Assembly: GCF_018614195.1 (NCBI RefSeq) | Contig: NZ_JAGGOT010000039.1 | Coordinates: 85,775-149,774 of the forward strand | Direction of reading: 5' to 3' | Length of the DNA: 64,000 nucleotides | DNA from: Streptomyces sp. ISL-43 | Lineage (GTDB): Bacteria > Actinomycetota > Actinomycetes > Streptomycetales > Streptomycetaceae | Shown here: positions 51,520 through 59,674 of the stretch, piece after piece | How the letters are laid out: the number at the start of each line of letters is the position of its first letter | How positions within the stretch are numbered: the stretch's first letter is position 1 | The notes under the pieces: generated by a model | The model's input: the letters and a program-made list of their open reading frames with translations, nothing else | Databases searched by the model: none | Told to the model about the DNA's origin: nothing | Translations under genes and position numbers: made by a program

Positions 51520-53549
51520 GCCCGCGTACGCTGCCCGGACCCCGCGCCGACCCGCTCGGGCTGCCGGGGCCTCGGCAGCACCCCGGCCGGCAGGGCGGCG
51601 CCCCGGGGGCCCGAGAGTACGTAGACGAGTCCGAAACCGGCGCTGACGACGACCGCGCCGCCGACCGCGTCGAGCACCCAGTGGTTGGCGGTGGCGACGA
51701 TCGCGCACACCGTGATCGCCGGGTGCAGCGCCCCGAGCAGCTTCTGCCAGCCCTTCGGCGCGAGCATGATGATCACGATCCCGCACCACAGCGACCAGCC
51801 GAAGTGCAGCGAGGGCATCGCCGCGTACTGGTTCGAGATCGCGGTCATGGCCCCGTAGCTCGGATTGGCCAGGTCCTGGACCCCGTGGACGGTGTCGACG
51901 TAGCCCATCCCGGGCATCAGGCGCGGCGGCGCGAGCGGGTACAGCCAGAAGCCTATGAGCGCGAGGACCGTGGCCAGGCCCAGGGAGGCGCGGGCCCAGC
52001 GGTAGTCCTTGGGGCGGCGCCAGTACAGGACGGCCAGGATCGTCAGCGGGACCACGAAGTGGAAGGAGGTGTAGTAGAAGTTGAAGAACGCCTCCAGCCA
52101 GGGCTTGTTCGCGACCGCGTGGTTCACGGCGTGCTCGATGTCGATGCCGAGCGCCTTCTCCATGCCGTGGATCTGGCTGCCGTTGCCCTCGGCAAGGGTG
52201 CGGCTGGTCGGCGCGGCGGCCCGGATGTGCGAGTAGAGCGAGTAGCCGACCCGTATCAGCAGCAGTTCCAGCAGCAGGTTGGGGCGCGACAGGACGCGCC
52301 GCCAGAACGGCAGCAGCGGCACCCGGGCCCAGCGCGCGGGCGCGGGCCGCCCGTAGGCCGTCGCTACCGGCTCGCGCCAGTACGGGGAGGAGCGCGGCAG
52401 GAACGGCACCGTGCAGGCCGCGGCGAGGGCGGCGAGCAGCAGCACGTTGTCCCGTACGGGGGCCAGCGCGGCCAGGTTGGGCAGCAGGACGGCGCTCGGC
52501 AGGGTCATGGCCAGGACCACGGCCACCGGCCACACCGACCGGTCCGCGGCCCGCTTGCCGACCTTGCCGGCGACCGCGAGCAGCACCCACAGCAGCTGGT
52601 GGCGCCAGCCGGCCGGGGACACGGCGACGGCCACGCAACCGGTGACGGCGACGGCGAGGAGCAGCTGTCCGTCGCGGGCGTAGCGGGCGGCGCGGCGCAG
52701 GCCGATCCAGGCGATCCCGGCCGCGAGGGCGAGGTAGAGCACGATCTCGCCGGGGCCGGAGAGGCCCAGGCGCAGCAGCGCGCCGTGCACGGACTGGTTG
52801 GCGAGGCCGTCGGGGGCGCCGCCGAGGCCGGTGCCGGCCAGGTGCTCGATCCAGTACGTCCACGAGTCGCGCGGCAGGGACGCCCAGGACAGGGCGGTGG
52901 CGCCGGCGAAGGTCGCGGCGGCGGCGCGCGCCGTGGGTTTGCGTCCCGTCAGCCACAGCAGCGGGGCGAAGAGCAGCAGCGCCGGCTGGAGCGCGGCGGC
53001 GAGGCCGATCAGGAACCCGGAGGGCCGCTCAGCAGGGACCCGGAACACCGCCAGCAGCACCAGCAGCACCGGAAGCACGGCGGTCTGGCCGGGCGAGGCG
53101 GCCTCGCGGACGGGCAGCGAGACCATCATCAGCGCCACCAGCACGGGCGCGGCCAGCAGCGCGGTGCGCCGCGGCACCGGGTCGGGCAGGCCGCGCGCGG
53201 CGACGAGCCCGACGGCGGCGACGAACAGCAGGGTCACGCAGGTCCAGGCCACCTCCAGCGACGGCGCGGCGAGGCCGAGCAGCGGCTTGAGGACCAGCCC
53301 CGCGAAGGGCGTCCCGGTGAACTGGCCGTTGTCGTAGAGCGAGCCCGGCAGGCTGCCGGGGGTGCCGGGGAGATGGAAATCACTGAGCCATTCGCCCGGT
53401 GGCACGCGCAGCACGACCGCGGCCTGCCTGACGGCGAGCAACCCTGCCAGCGCCCACAGCATGAGGCGTGCCGCCCCAAGCCTGCCGCCGCTACCGCCTA
53501 TGACCCCGGCATGTCCGTTCGCACCACTGTGCTCCGCCGCGTTAGCCAC
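51516..53549 (-). CDS. GT87-like glycosyltransferase fused to PAP2-type phosphatase, membrane protein
   Basis: The 677-residue protein has two membrane modules. The first (residues about 25-390) has around ten hydrophobic segments and an early acidic site (GEWLSDFHLPG) as in GT87 polyprenol-dependent mannosyl/arabinosyltransferases. The second (about 430-650) is a PAP2/inositol-phosphorylceramide-synthase-like phosphatase with SNQYAAMPSLHFGWSLW and ATANHWVLDAVGG, the SLH and HxxxD parts of the active site. The fusion suggests that lipid-linked sugar transfer and lipid-phosphate release are coupled at the outer membrane face. GTG 53549 was chosen for the GGGAGG/GCGAGG upstream; position 53567 is the alternative. 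No operon partners. Confidence 0.85.
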   Translation of the reverse strand: MANAAEHSGANGHAGVIGGSGGRLGAARLMLWALAGLLAVRQAAVVLRVPPGEWLSDFHLPGTPGSLPGSLYDNGQFTGTPFAGLVLKPLLGLAAPSLEVAWTCVTLLFVAAVGLVAARGLPDPVPRRTALLAAPVLVALMMVSLPVREAASPGQTAVLPVLLVLLAVFRVPAERPSGFLIGLAAALQPALLLFAPLLWLTGRKPTARAAAATFAGATALSWASLPRDSWTYWIEHLAGTGLGGAPDGLANQSVHGALLRLGLSGPGEIVLYLALAAGIAWIGLRRAARYARDGQLLLAVAVTGCVAVAVSPAGWRHQLLWVLLAVAGKVGKRAADRSVWPVAVVLAMTLPSAVLLPNLAALAPVRDNVLLLAALAAACTVPFLPRSSPYWREPVATAYGRPAPARWARVPLLPFWRRVLSRPNLLLELLLIRVGYSLYSHIRAAAPTSRTLAEGNGSQIHGMEKALGIDIEHAVNHAVANKPWLEAFFNFYYTSFHFVVPLTILAVLYWRRPKDYRWARASLGLATVLALIGFWLYPLAPPRLMPGMGYVDTVHGVQDLANPSYGAMTAISNQYAAMPSLHFGWSLWCGIVIIMLAPKGWQKLLGALHPAITVCAIVATANHWVLDAVGGAVVVSAGFGLVYVLSGPRGAALPAGVLPRPRQPERVGAGSGQRTRA

Positions 53550-53683
53550 GCCTCGCCGGCCTCCCACCCTGTTGACCGCAACCTTGACTTCGCCTGGCTG
53601 CCGCGTTTCATACCGCGTTTCATACCGCGCGCTTCATTTACCCGGACGACGATATCCCCCGCGCGATACCTAGGATGTCGGGC

Positions 53684-54037
53684 ATGAGCATCGTGAAGAT
53701 CAACGCACTCACCGTTCCGGCCGAACAGCGCGAGGTTCTGGAGCAGCGGTTCGCCTCGCGGGCGGGCTCCGTGGAGGGTTCGGACGGGTTCGAGTGGTTC
53801 GAACTGCTGCGGCCCGTCGAGGGCACCGACCAGTACTTGGTGTACACGCGGTGGCGTTCCGAGGAGGATTTCCAGGCGTGGATGGAGGGGCCCATGAAGG
53901 CGGCCCACCAGGGTGGCGGCGCGGCGGGCGGACCGGCGGGCGGAGCGGGCGGCGGTGAGCGGCCGAAGCCCGCGGCCACAGGCTCGTCGGTGTGGTCGTT
54001 CGAGGTCGTGCAGCAGGCGGCGCCGAAGCAGGCGTAG
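53684..54037 (+). CDS. Antibiotic-biosynthesis-monooxygenase-fold protein, MhuD-like
   Basis: The 117-residue ferredoxin-fold protein resembles mycobacterial MhuD, which opens heme to mycobilin. Residues equivalent to its active site are present: Asn in VKINALTVP, Trp in DFQAWMEGP and His in MKAAHQGGG. The flanks LEQRFASRAGSVEGSDGF, ELLRPVEGTDQYLVYTRW and PAATGSSVWSFEVV also agree. A Gly/Ala-rich insert near residue 85 is not seen in MhuD. TAGGAT at 53671-53676 ends seven bases before the ATG and there is no ribosome binding site, so the mRNA is probably leaderless. Confidence 0.85.
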   Translation: MSIVKINALTVPAEQREVLEQRFASRAGSVEGSDGFEWFELLRPVEGTDQYLVYTRWRSEEDFQAWMEGPMKAAHQGGGAAGGPAGGAGGGERPKPAATGSSVWSFEVVQQAAPKQA

Positions 54038-54044
54038 GACGGCG

Positions 54045-54074
54045 AGAGGTCCGGGGCGCGCGCCCCGGACCTCT
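54045..54074. terminator. Terminator between convergent genes
   Basis: AGAGGTCCGGGG (54045-54056) pairs perfectly with 54063-54074. It lies between the MhuD-like and SnoaL-like genes. Confidence 0.75.
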
Positions 54075-54135
54075 GCTCCTGCCCCGCTCCTGCCCTACTG
54101 CTGCCCTACTGCTGCCCGCTGCCGCTCAGCTCAGC

Positions 54136-54531
54136 TCAGCTCCAGAACGCTTCTTCCTCGTCGATGTCGGTGGTGCATTCGTCGATGTCGCTGATCTTGC
54201 CGCCGACGATGGTGAAGAAGAGGCCTTGGCGGACCTCGATGCCCCGGTCGCCCCGGTCGGCGCGGGCCAGGTGGACACTGATGACGTGGCCGCGGCCGTC
54301 GACCAGCACGCTTTCCAGATCGACCTGGAAGGTCCCCTTCGTCTCCTCACCGAGCTTGCGGTAGCGGTCGAGGACGGCTTCCCGGCCCTTGTGGTGCCCG
54401 GAGAGCGGGTGCTTGCCCGGCACGTGATAGATGACGTCGGCCGTCATCAGCGCGCCCACGGCCTCCAGGTCGCCCTTGCCGAAGGCCGCGTAGCCGCGGC
54501 GGACCAGGGCACAGTCAGGATGCTCCGACAT
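54136..54531 (-). CDS. SnoaL-like / NTF2-like protein
   Basis: The 131-residue protein has the cone-shaped NTF2 fold pattern: an N-terminal helix (ALVRRGYAAFGKGDLEAVGAL), MTADVIYHVPGKHPLSGHHKG, KREAVLDRYRKL-like helices, then strands QVDLESVLVDGRGHVISVHLARA and EVRQGLFFTIVGGKISDIDEC. Family members include polyketide cyclases and isomerases, but a binding-only role is common. It is a single gene with ATG 54531, divergent from the acetyltransferase gene. Confidence 0.85.
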   Translation of the reverse strand: MSEHPDCALVRRGYAAFGKGDLEAVGALMTADVIYHVPGKHPLSGHHKGREAVLDRYRKLGEETKGTFQVDLESVLVDGRGHVISVHLARADRGDRGIEVRQGLFFTIVGGKISDIDECTTDIDEEEAFWS

Positions 54532-54636
54532 GACGGTTCGCCCTTCATGCGTGCGGTTTGTCCTTTTTCATATCATCGGCCCGTACCTGTGGATATTCCA
54601 GCGCGGGGCGGTTCCCTCCCGCTCCACAATGACGCC

Positions 54637-55161
54637 ATGACCAGCGACGAGACGATCACCACCACCACAACCACGGGCACGGCCACCTGGCAGGTCGCCG
54701 CCGAGGCCTTCACCACCCCGGACGCCACGCTCCTGCGCCGCGCGTACTACGCGGAGGTCGCCGGCCGGTACTGGAAGCGCTCGGTCACCGAGGCCGAGAT
54801 CGACCAGGGCCTGCTGGACTTCCCGGACGAAGAGCTCACGGAGCCGACGGGCCGGTTCGTCGTCGGCCGACTCGACGGCGCGCCCCTGGCCTGCGGAGGC
54901 ATACGCCTCATCGATCGCGTCACCGCCGAGCTCACCAGGGTCTACGTGGACCCGCGCGCCCGCGGTACGGGCGGCGGGGCAGCCCTGCTCCGCGCCCTGG
55001 AGGAGGCCGGCCGCGAGCTGGGCGCCGAGCGCGTCCGGCTGGACACCCGGTCGGACCTGGTGGAGGCCCGGGCCTTGTACGCGCGTCACGGCTACGTGGA
55101 GATACCCGCGTACAGCACGGGCCCGTACGCGGAGCACTGGTTCGAGAAGCGGCTGGTCTGA
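54637..55161 (+). CDS. GNAT-family N-acetyltransferase
   Basis: The 174-residue protein has the acetyl-CoA site LTRVYVDPRARGTGGGAALL (motif A with R/Q-x-x-G-x-G/A) and the C-terminal RLDTRSDLVEARALYARHGYVEI. An Ala/Thr-rich N-terminus precedes the domain. CACAAT (54625-54630) lies six bases before the ATG with no ribosome binding site, suggesting a leaderless mRNA. Substrate unknown. Its stop lies four bases from the stop of the convergent MFS gene. Confidence 0.87.
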   Translation: MTSDETITTTTTTGTATWQVAAEAFTTPDATLLRRAYYAEVAGRYWKRSVTEAEIDQGLLDFPDEELTEPTGRFVVGRLDGAPLACGGIRLIDRVTAELTRVYVDPRARGTGGGAALLRALEEAGRELGAERVRLDTRSDLVEARALYARHGYVEIPAYSTGPYAEHWFEKRLV

Positions 55162-55165
55162 GAGG

Positions 55166-57220
55166 TCACCTGGCGGCGTGGTCCCGGCGCGGCGGGGCAT
55201 CGAAGGGCTCCTCGGCGTCGGATCCGCAGAGCTCCGCATTGATCTCCGCGACCAGCTCGGACAGGTCGGTCGGCCGGTCCGGGCCCCACCAGTCGCCGAG
55301 GAGTTCGGCGAGCGACTCCTCCCGGGCGTCGGACAGCTTCCTCGCGCTCACGCGGCCCTTCTCCGTCAGGACCAGCGCCAGCCCGTCGCGGACGGCCAGC
55401 CCGCGCTCCTCGACCTGGCGGGCCGCGTCCGTGACAGCCTTCAGCGGCACGATGGTCCGCTCGGCGAGCACGGCGGGCTCGGCGGAGCCGTACTTGTTGA
55501 TCCGCAGCAGCATCCAGCTGGAGGCGGGCAGCAGGTCGTAGCCGGCCTTCGCGGTGATCTTCTCGTAGACGTGCTTGCGGCCCTGGAGGGTGCCGAGCGC
55601 CGTCAGGGCGCGGGCGACCTCGTCACGGGAGGAGCGGTGGACGGGGTTGGAGGCGAGGGTCTCGCTGACGTCGGGCGCCGTCACCGAGCCGCGCAGCTTG
55701 TCCTCCTTGAGGAACCAGGCCACGACGAAGGCCACCAGCATCACGGGCACGGCGTAGAGGAAGACGTCGGTGATGGAGGTGGAGTAGGCGTCCAGCACGG
55801 TCGTCCGCAGGTCGGCGGGAAGAGCCCCGATGGCGCGCGGGTCCGCCTCCAGCCGGGCCGCGTCCACCCCGGGCGGCAGCGGGACTCCGGCCAGCGCGGC
55901 GGACAGCTTGTCGTCGAGCCGGTTGGTGAAGACCGTGCCGAAGATGGCGACGCCGAAGGACGCTCCGATGGAGCGGAAGAAGGTGGCGCCGGAGGTGGCG
56001 ACACCGAGGTCGGCGTAGCCGACCGCGTTCTGCACCACCAGCACGAGCACCTGCATGACCAGTCCGAGGCCGGCGCCGAAGACGAAGAAGTAGACGCTCA
56101 TCTCCCAGGTGGAGCTGGTGCGCTGCAGCTGGTGCAGGAGCAGCAGCCCGACCGCGGTCACGGCCGTACCCGTGATCGGGAAGACCTTCCAGCGCCCGGT
56201 GCGGCTGACGATCTGGCCGGATCCGGTGGAGGTGATCAGCATGCCGAGCACCATCGGCAGCATGTGGACGCCCGACATGGTCGGCGAGACGCCCTGGACG
56301 ACCTGGAGGAAGGTCGGCAGGTAGACCATCGCGCCGAACATCGCGAAGCCGATGACGAAGCTGATCAGCGAGCAGAGGGTGAAGGTGCGGACCCGGAAGA
56401 GCTTGAGCGGGAGCACGGGCTCCACGGCCCGCCGCTCGATGACGATGAAGGCGATCAGCAGCAGGGCGCCCAGCACGGCCAGCCCGATGATCTGGGGCGA
56501 GCTCCAGCCCCAGGTCCCGCCGAGGGAGGCCACCAGCACCAGACAGGTCGCGACGGAGGCGATGAGGAAGGTGCCGAGGTAGTCGATGGTGTGCTTCTCG
56601 GAGCGCACCGGGATGTGCAGGCTGGCTGCGATGACGACGAGCGCGACCAGACCGATGGGGAGGTTGATGTAGAAGACCCAGCGCCACGACAGGTGGTCCA
56701 CGAACAGTCCGCCGAGCAGCGGCCCCAGCACGCTGGTCGCGCCGAAGACGGCGCCGAAGAGGCCTTGGTACTTGCCGCGTTCGCGCGGCGGGACGATATC
56801 TCCGACGATCGCCATCGACAGCACCATCAGACCGCCGCCGCCCAGGCCCTGCAGCGCGCGGAAGCCGATGAGCTGCGGCATGTTCTGCGCGAGCCCGCAC
56901 AGGGCGGACCCGATCAGGAAGAGCACGATGGCGTACTGGAAGAGCTTCTTGCGCCCGTACTGGTCCCCGAGCTTGCCCCACAGCGGCGTGGCGGCCGTCG
57001 AGGCGAGCATGTAGGCGGTGACGACCCACGACAGATGTGCCATGCCGCCGAGATCGCTGACGATGGTCGGCAGCGCCGTCGACACGATCGTCTGGTCGAG
57101 CGCGGCGATGAGCAGCCCCAGCAGCAGCGCGCCGATGGAGACGAGCACCTCGCGAGAGGCGCGTTCGGCACTCGGGCCGGATTTCCGCGGGTCGGGCTCC
57201 GTGGCCACGTCCTGAACCAT
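55166..57220 (-). CDS. DHA2-family MFS transporter with C-terminal MarR-like domain
   Basis: The 684-residue protein has fourteen predicted transmembrane segments (residues about 25-530), the drug:H+ antiporter motif A (LWGKLGDQYGRKK) and motif C-like GPLLGGLFVDHLSWRW. It thus belongs to the EmrB/QacA multidrug exporters. The last 130 residues (SSRDEVARALTALGTLQGR to LAELLGDWW) look like a winged helix of the MarR type: LPASSWMLLRINKYG, PLKAVTDAARQVEERGLAV and DGLALVLTEKGR. A regulator domain fused to an exporter is unusual. ATG 57220 was chosen for the GAGGAGAA in front of it; 57253 and 57247 are alternatives. Confidence 0.92.
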   Translation of the reverse strand: MVQDVATEPDPRKSGPSAERASREVLVSIGALLLGLLIAALDQTIVSTALPTIVSDLGGMAHLSWVVTAYMLASTAATPLWGKLGDQYGRKKLFQYAIVLFLIGSALCGLAQNMPQLIGFRALQGLGGGGLMVLSMAIVGDIVPPRERGKYQGLFGAVFGATSVLGPLLGGLFVDHLSWRWVFYINLPIGLVALVVIAASLHIPVRSEKHTIDYLGTFLIASVATCLVLVASLGGTWGWSSPQIIGLAVLGALLLIAFIVIERRAVEPVLPLKLFRVRTFTLCSLISFVIGFAMFGAMVYLPTFLQVVQGVSPTMSGVHMLPMVLGMLITSTGSGQIVSRTGRWKVFPITGTAVTAVGLLLLHQLQRTSSTWEMSVYFFVFGAGLGLVMQVLVLVVQNAVGYADLGVATSGATFFRSIGASFGVAIFGTVFTNRLDDKLSAALAGVPLPPGVDAARLEADPRAIGALPADLRTTVLDAYSTSITDVFLYAVPVMLVAFVVAWFLKEDKLRGSVTAPDVSETLASNPVHRSSRDEVARALTALGTLQGRKHVYEKITAKAGYDLLPASSWMLLRINKYGSAEPAVLAERTIVPLKAVTDAARQVEERGLAVRDGLALVLTEKGRVSARKLSDAREESLAELLGDWWGPDRPTDLSELVAEINAELCGSDAEEPFDAPPRRDHAAR

Positions 57221-57290
57221 CGGCTTCTCCTCAGGCTTGATCGACATCTCCATCCTGAGTGGTGTGTCCCGTTATGGCCTGTCGGGCGGG

Positions 57291-57318
57291 TTGGGAGGGC
57301 TTCCGCGGGTCTGCATAA
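57291..57318 (+). promoter_or_regulatory. Candidate promoter of the peptidoglycan-binding protein gene
   Basis: TTGGGA (57291-57296) and CATAAT (57313-57318) are spaced by 16 bases and lie 30 bases before the GTG start. Confidence 0.45.
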
Positions 57319-57347
57319 TCGCAGGCAGTGTCCAGGGAGGGGTACAA

Positions 57348-58244
57348 GTGAGCGCTGAGCGCTGTACAGAATGCGGCGCCGTGGGCGACGCCTGCGGATG
57401 CGCGTCGGGGTTCGAGCCCCTGCGCGTCCGCCCGTACGTCACGCTGCCCGATCCCGGCCAGGCTGCCGCCCCGCCGCCCCGTCCCCGCCAGGCTGCCGCC
57501 CCGCCGGTCCATCCCAGCGAGGCTGCCGCCCCGCCGGCCCACTCCGGCCAGGCTGCCACCCCGTCGCCCCACCCCGCAGACGCGGCCGCCCCGCCACCGC
57601 CGTCCGGGGTACACACCCCGGCGTACGGCACGCCCGTGGCTTCGTGGCCCGATGAAACGATGCAGCTGCGCCCCGTTCCGGCGTACGAGGCACCCCCGCG
57701 CCGTCGCATACGCCCCCTGCTGATAGCCGCGTCCGCGGTGGTCGCCTTCGGCACGGCCGCCCTGGCCCTGACGGCCTTCGCCGGCTCCGACGAGCCCGAG
57801 ACGGTCCTCCTCGACATGAAACCGTCCTCCCCGGTCATCAGCCTGACCCAGGTGGCCCCCTCGCAGTCCTCCGCGAGCGCCAAGCCGAGCCCCTCGGCCT
57901 CCCGCTCCCCGAGCCCCTCGCCCTCCCGCTCCGCCTCCCCGTCCGCATCGGCTTCCCCGAGCCCGAGCCGCTCTTCGCAGCCGGCGCCGTCCCCCACCCC
58001 CAGCCGCCCGTCGAGCCCTCCCCCGGCACCTCAGGCCCCCACCCTGCGGTACGGGGACTCGGGCCCCGAGGTGGAGAAGCTCCAGCGCCTGCTGGCCTCG
58101 CGGGGCCTGTACTCGGGCAAGTTCGACGGCAAGTACGGCTCCCGCACGGAGAACTCGGTGTCGACGTTCCAGTGGCAGAACGAGATCGAGGACGACGACT
58201 GGGGCGTCTACGGTCCGGCGACCCGCCGCGCATTGGAGGGATAG
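57348..58244 (+). CDS. Membrane protein with peptidoglycan-binding domain and repeat-rich linkers
   Basis: The 298-residue protein starts at GTG 57348 behind AGGGAGGGG. It begins with a short Cys cluster (CTECGAVGDACGC) resembling a zinc ribbon. Five 10-residue repeats (QAAAPPxxPx type) follow. A transmembrane helix (LLIAASAVVAFGTAALALTAF) leads to a Ser/Pro-rich extracellular stalk (about 180-235). The C-terminal PG_binding_1 domain reads LRYGDSGPEVEKLQRLLASR, YSGKFDGKYGSRTENSV and YGPATRRALEG. It probably tethers the membrane to the wall. No enzyme domain is present. Confidence 0.88.
   Translation: MSAERCTECGAVGDACGCASGFEPLRVRPYVTLPDPGQAAAPPPRPRQAAAPPVHPSEAAAPPAHSGQAATPSPHPADAAAPPPPSGVHTPAYGTPVASWPDETMQLRPVPAYEAPPRRRIRPLLIAASAVVAFGTAALALTAFAGSDEPETVLLDMKPSSPVISLTQVAPSQSSASAKPSPSASRSPSPSPSRSASPSASASPSPSRSSQPAPSPTPSRPSSPPPAPQAPTLRYGDSGPEVEKLQRLLASRGLYSGKFDGKYGSRTENSVSTFQWQNEIEDDDWGVYGPATRRALEG
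57460..57609 (+). repeat. 30-bp tandem repeats in the peptidoglycan-binding gene
   Basis: About five units based on CAGGCTGCCGCCCCGCCG encode the QAAAPP decapeptides before the membrane segment. The third codon positions vary, so the repeat is older than the 24-bp repeat at 45167. Confidence 0.8.
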
Positions 58245-58299
58245 AACACATCCCCGATGGTGGCGCGGAGGCGACGATGCTTTGTATCCTTCAGGAACA

Positions 58300-58351
58300 A
58301 AGTGGTTCCGTCCTCTCCCTGACCGGTGGACGGAACCACTTGTTCTCTTTT
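58300..58351 (+). terminator. Intrinsic terminator
   Basis: A 14-bp perfect stem (58300-58313 with 58328-58341), 14-base loop, then TGTTCTCTTTT. It ends the peptidoglycan-binding gene 55 bases after its stop and lies directly before the phosphatase gene. Confidence 0.87.
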
Positions 58352-58375
58352 CCCGCCCCGTCTGGAGCCCCGCCG

Positions 58376-59053
58376 ATGCCGGCCAGCACCACCGCCCCCG
58401 CCGTCCTGACCGCCAAGGCCCTGCTCCTGGACATGGACGGCACGATCGTCAACTCCGACGCGGTGGTCGAACGCTGCTGGCGTGACTGGGCCGTCTCCCA
58501 CGGCTTGGACCCGCAGGAGGCCCTCAAGGTGGTCCACGGCCGCCAGGGCTACGCCACGATGGCGATCCTCCTCCCGGAGCGCCCGATGGAGGAGAACTAC
58601 GCCGAGAACACGGTGATGCTCGCCCGCGAGACCGCCGACACCGACGGCGTGGTCCCGGTCGGCGGCGCCCCGGAGTTCATGGCCTCGATCAGCGCCCTCC
58701 CGCACGCCCTGGTCACCTCCGCGGACAAGGCCCTGGCCACGGCCCGGATGACCGCCGCGGCCCTGCCGATGCCCGAGGTCCAGGTGACCGCCGAGTCCGT
58801 CCGGGCCAGCAAGCCCCACCCCGAGGGCTTCCTGATGGGTGCCGCCGCTCTCGGCGTGGACCCGGCCGACTGCATCGTCTTCGAGGACTCGGCCGCCGGC
58901 ATCGCAGCCGGTCAGGCCGCGGGCATGCGCGTCATCGGCGTCGGCCCCCGCGCCGCCGCCCACGCCCCCACCGCCCACGTCCCGGACCTGACAGCCGTCG
59001 ACGTCACCGCCTCCCCCGACGGCTCCATCACCCTCACGCTCCAGAGCGCCTGA
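58376..59053 (+). CDS. HAD-superfamily phosphatase (sugar-phosphatase-like)
   Basis: The 225-residue hydrolase has motif I LLLDMDGTIVNSD (nucleophile Asp), motif II ALVTSADKALA, and motifs III/IV SKPHPEGFLMGAAALG and CIVFEDSAAGIAAG. The cap between residues 25 and 95 (C1 type) is like that of beta-phosphoglucomutase and glycerol/sugar phosphatases. ATG 58376 follows TCTGGAG. Its promoter must lie within or after the terminator, or it relies on read-through. The stop lies one base from the stop of the convergent VOC gene. Confidence 0.9.
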   Translation: MPASTTAPAVLTAKALLLDMDGTIVNSDAVVERCWRDWAVSHGLDPQEALKVVHGRQGYATMAILLPERPMEENYAENTVMLARETADTDGVVPVGGAPEFMASISALPHALVTSADKALATARMTAAALPMPEVQVTAESVRASKPHPEGFLMGAAALGVDPADCIVFEDSAAGIAAGQAAGMRVIGVGPRAAAHAPTAHVPDLTAVDVTASPDGSITLTLQSA

Positions 59054-59054
59054 C

Positions 59055-59507
59055 TCAGACGACGCAGAACTCGTTGCCCTCGGGATCCTGCAGCACGACG
59101 GCGTAAACACCCTCGGGCTCGTCCAGGACGCGCACCACGGCCGCACCCGCTCCCGTGAGCACCCCGACCTTCTCGTCGACCCGCCGGGTCCGCACCTCGA
59201 CCGCGACATCGCGCCCGCCACCGACCTTCAGGTCGAGGTGCACCCGGTTCTTGCCGGTCTTCGGCTCCGGGACCTGCTGGAACCACACTCGCGGCCCCCT
59301 CCCCGCCGGATCCACGATCGACTCCGGCATCTCCCCCGCCCCCTCGGGCAACTCCTCCGCGGGCACCCCCATGTCGACCCAGTACTCCCGCCAGCTGGCA
59401 TGTCCACCGGGCGCGGGTTCGGGCACGTACCCGAGCGCCTGAGCCCAGAACGGCACCATCACCCGCGGATCCGCACAGTCGATGGTCACTTGCAACGTCA
59501 GCTCCAT
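59055..59507 (-). CDS. VOC-family (glyoxalase-like) protein
   Basis: The 150-residue protein has two beta-alpha-beta-beta-beta units: LTLQVTIDCADPRVMVPFWA, then NRVHLDLKVGGGRDVAVEV and YAVVLQDPEGNEFCVV. The late Glu in DPEGNEF is the usual metal or substrate ligand. The family includes glyoxalases, dioxygenases and resistance proteins; the exact role cannot be told. ATG 59507 follows GGGAGGGTGCGGGG. Confidence 0.88.
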   Translation of the reverse strand: MELTLQVTIDCADPRVMVPFWAQALGYVPEPAPGGHASWREYWVDMGVPAEELPEGAGEMPESIVDPAGRGPRVWFQQVPEPKTGKNRVHLDLKVGGGRDVAVEVRTRRVDEKVGVLTGAGAAVVRVLDEPEGVYAVVLQDPEGNEFCVV

Positions 59508-59674
59508 CCCCGCACCCTCCCAGACCCCTCTGACACCGCCACCACCCACGCGCCCGCCCGCGGACCGGCGGCCACGCGAGGGGGCGGCGGGGGCCGGCGG
59601 AGGGCGGGCGGGGAGACGGAGATGGCAGACGCGCAGACGCGCAGACACGCAGACGGCTGGCTGCCCGGACGGAC

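Noticed and set aside
51396..53687. Long frame on the plus strand opposite the GT87/PAP2 gene
   Set aside because: Low-complexity Arg/Gln/Gly product; the minus-strand frame has transmembrane helices and PAP2 motifs.
55178..57358. Long plus-strand frame opposite the MFS gene
   Set aside because: Charged low-complexity product, shadow of the MFS gene.
57231..57614. Minus-strand frame with RRGGSLAG repeats
   Set aside because: It mirrors the QAAAPP repeats of the peptidoglycan-binding gene; no start site or independent support.
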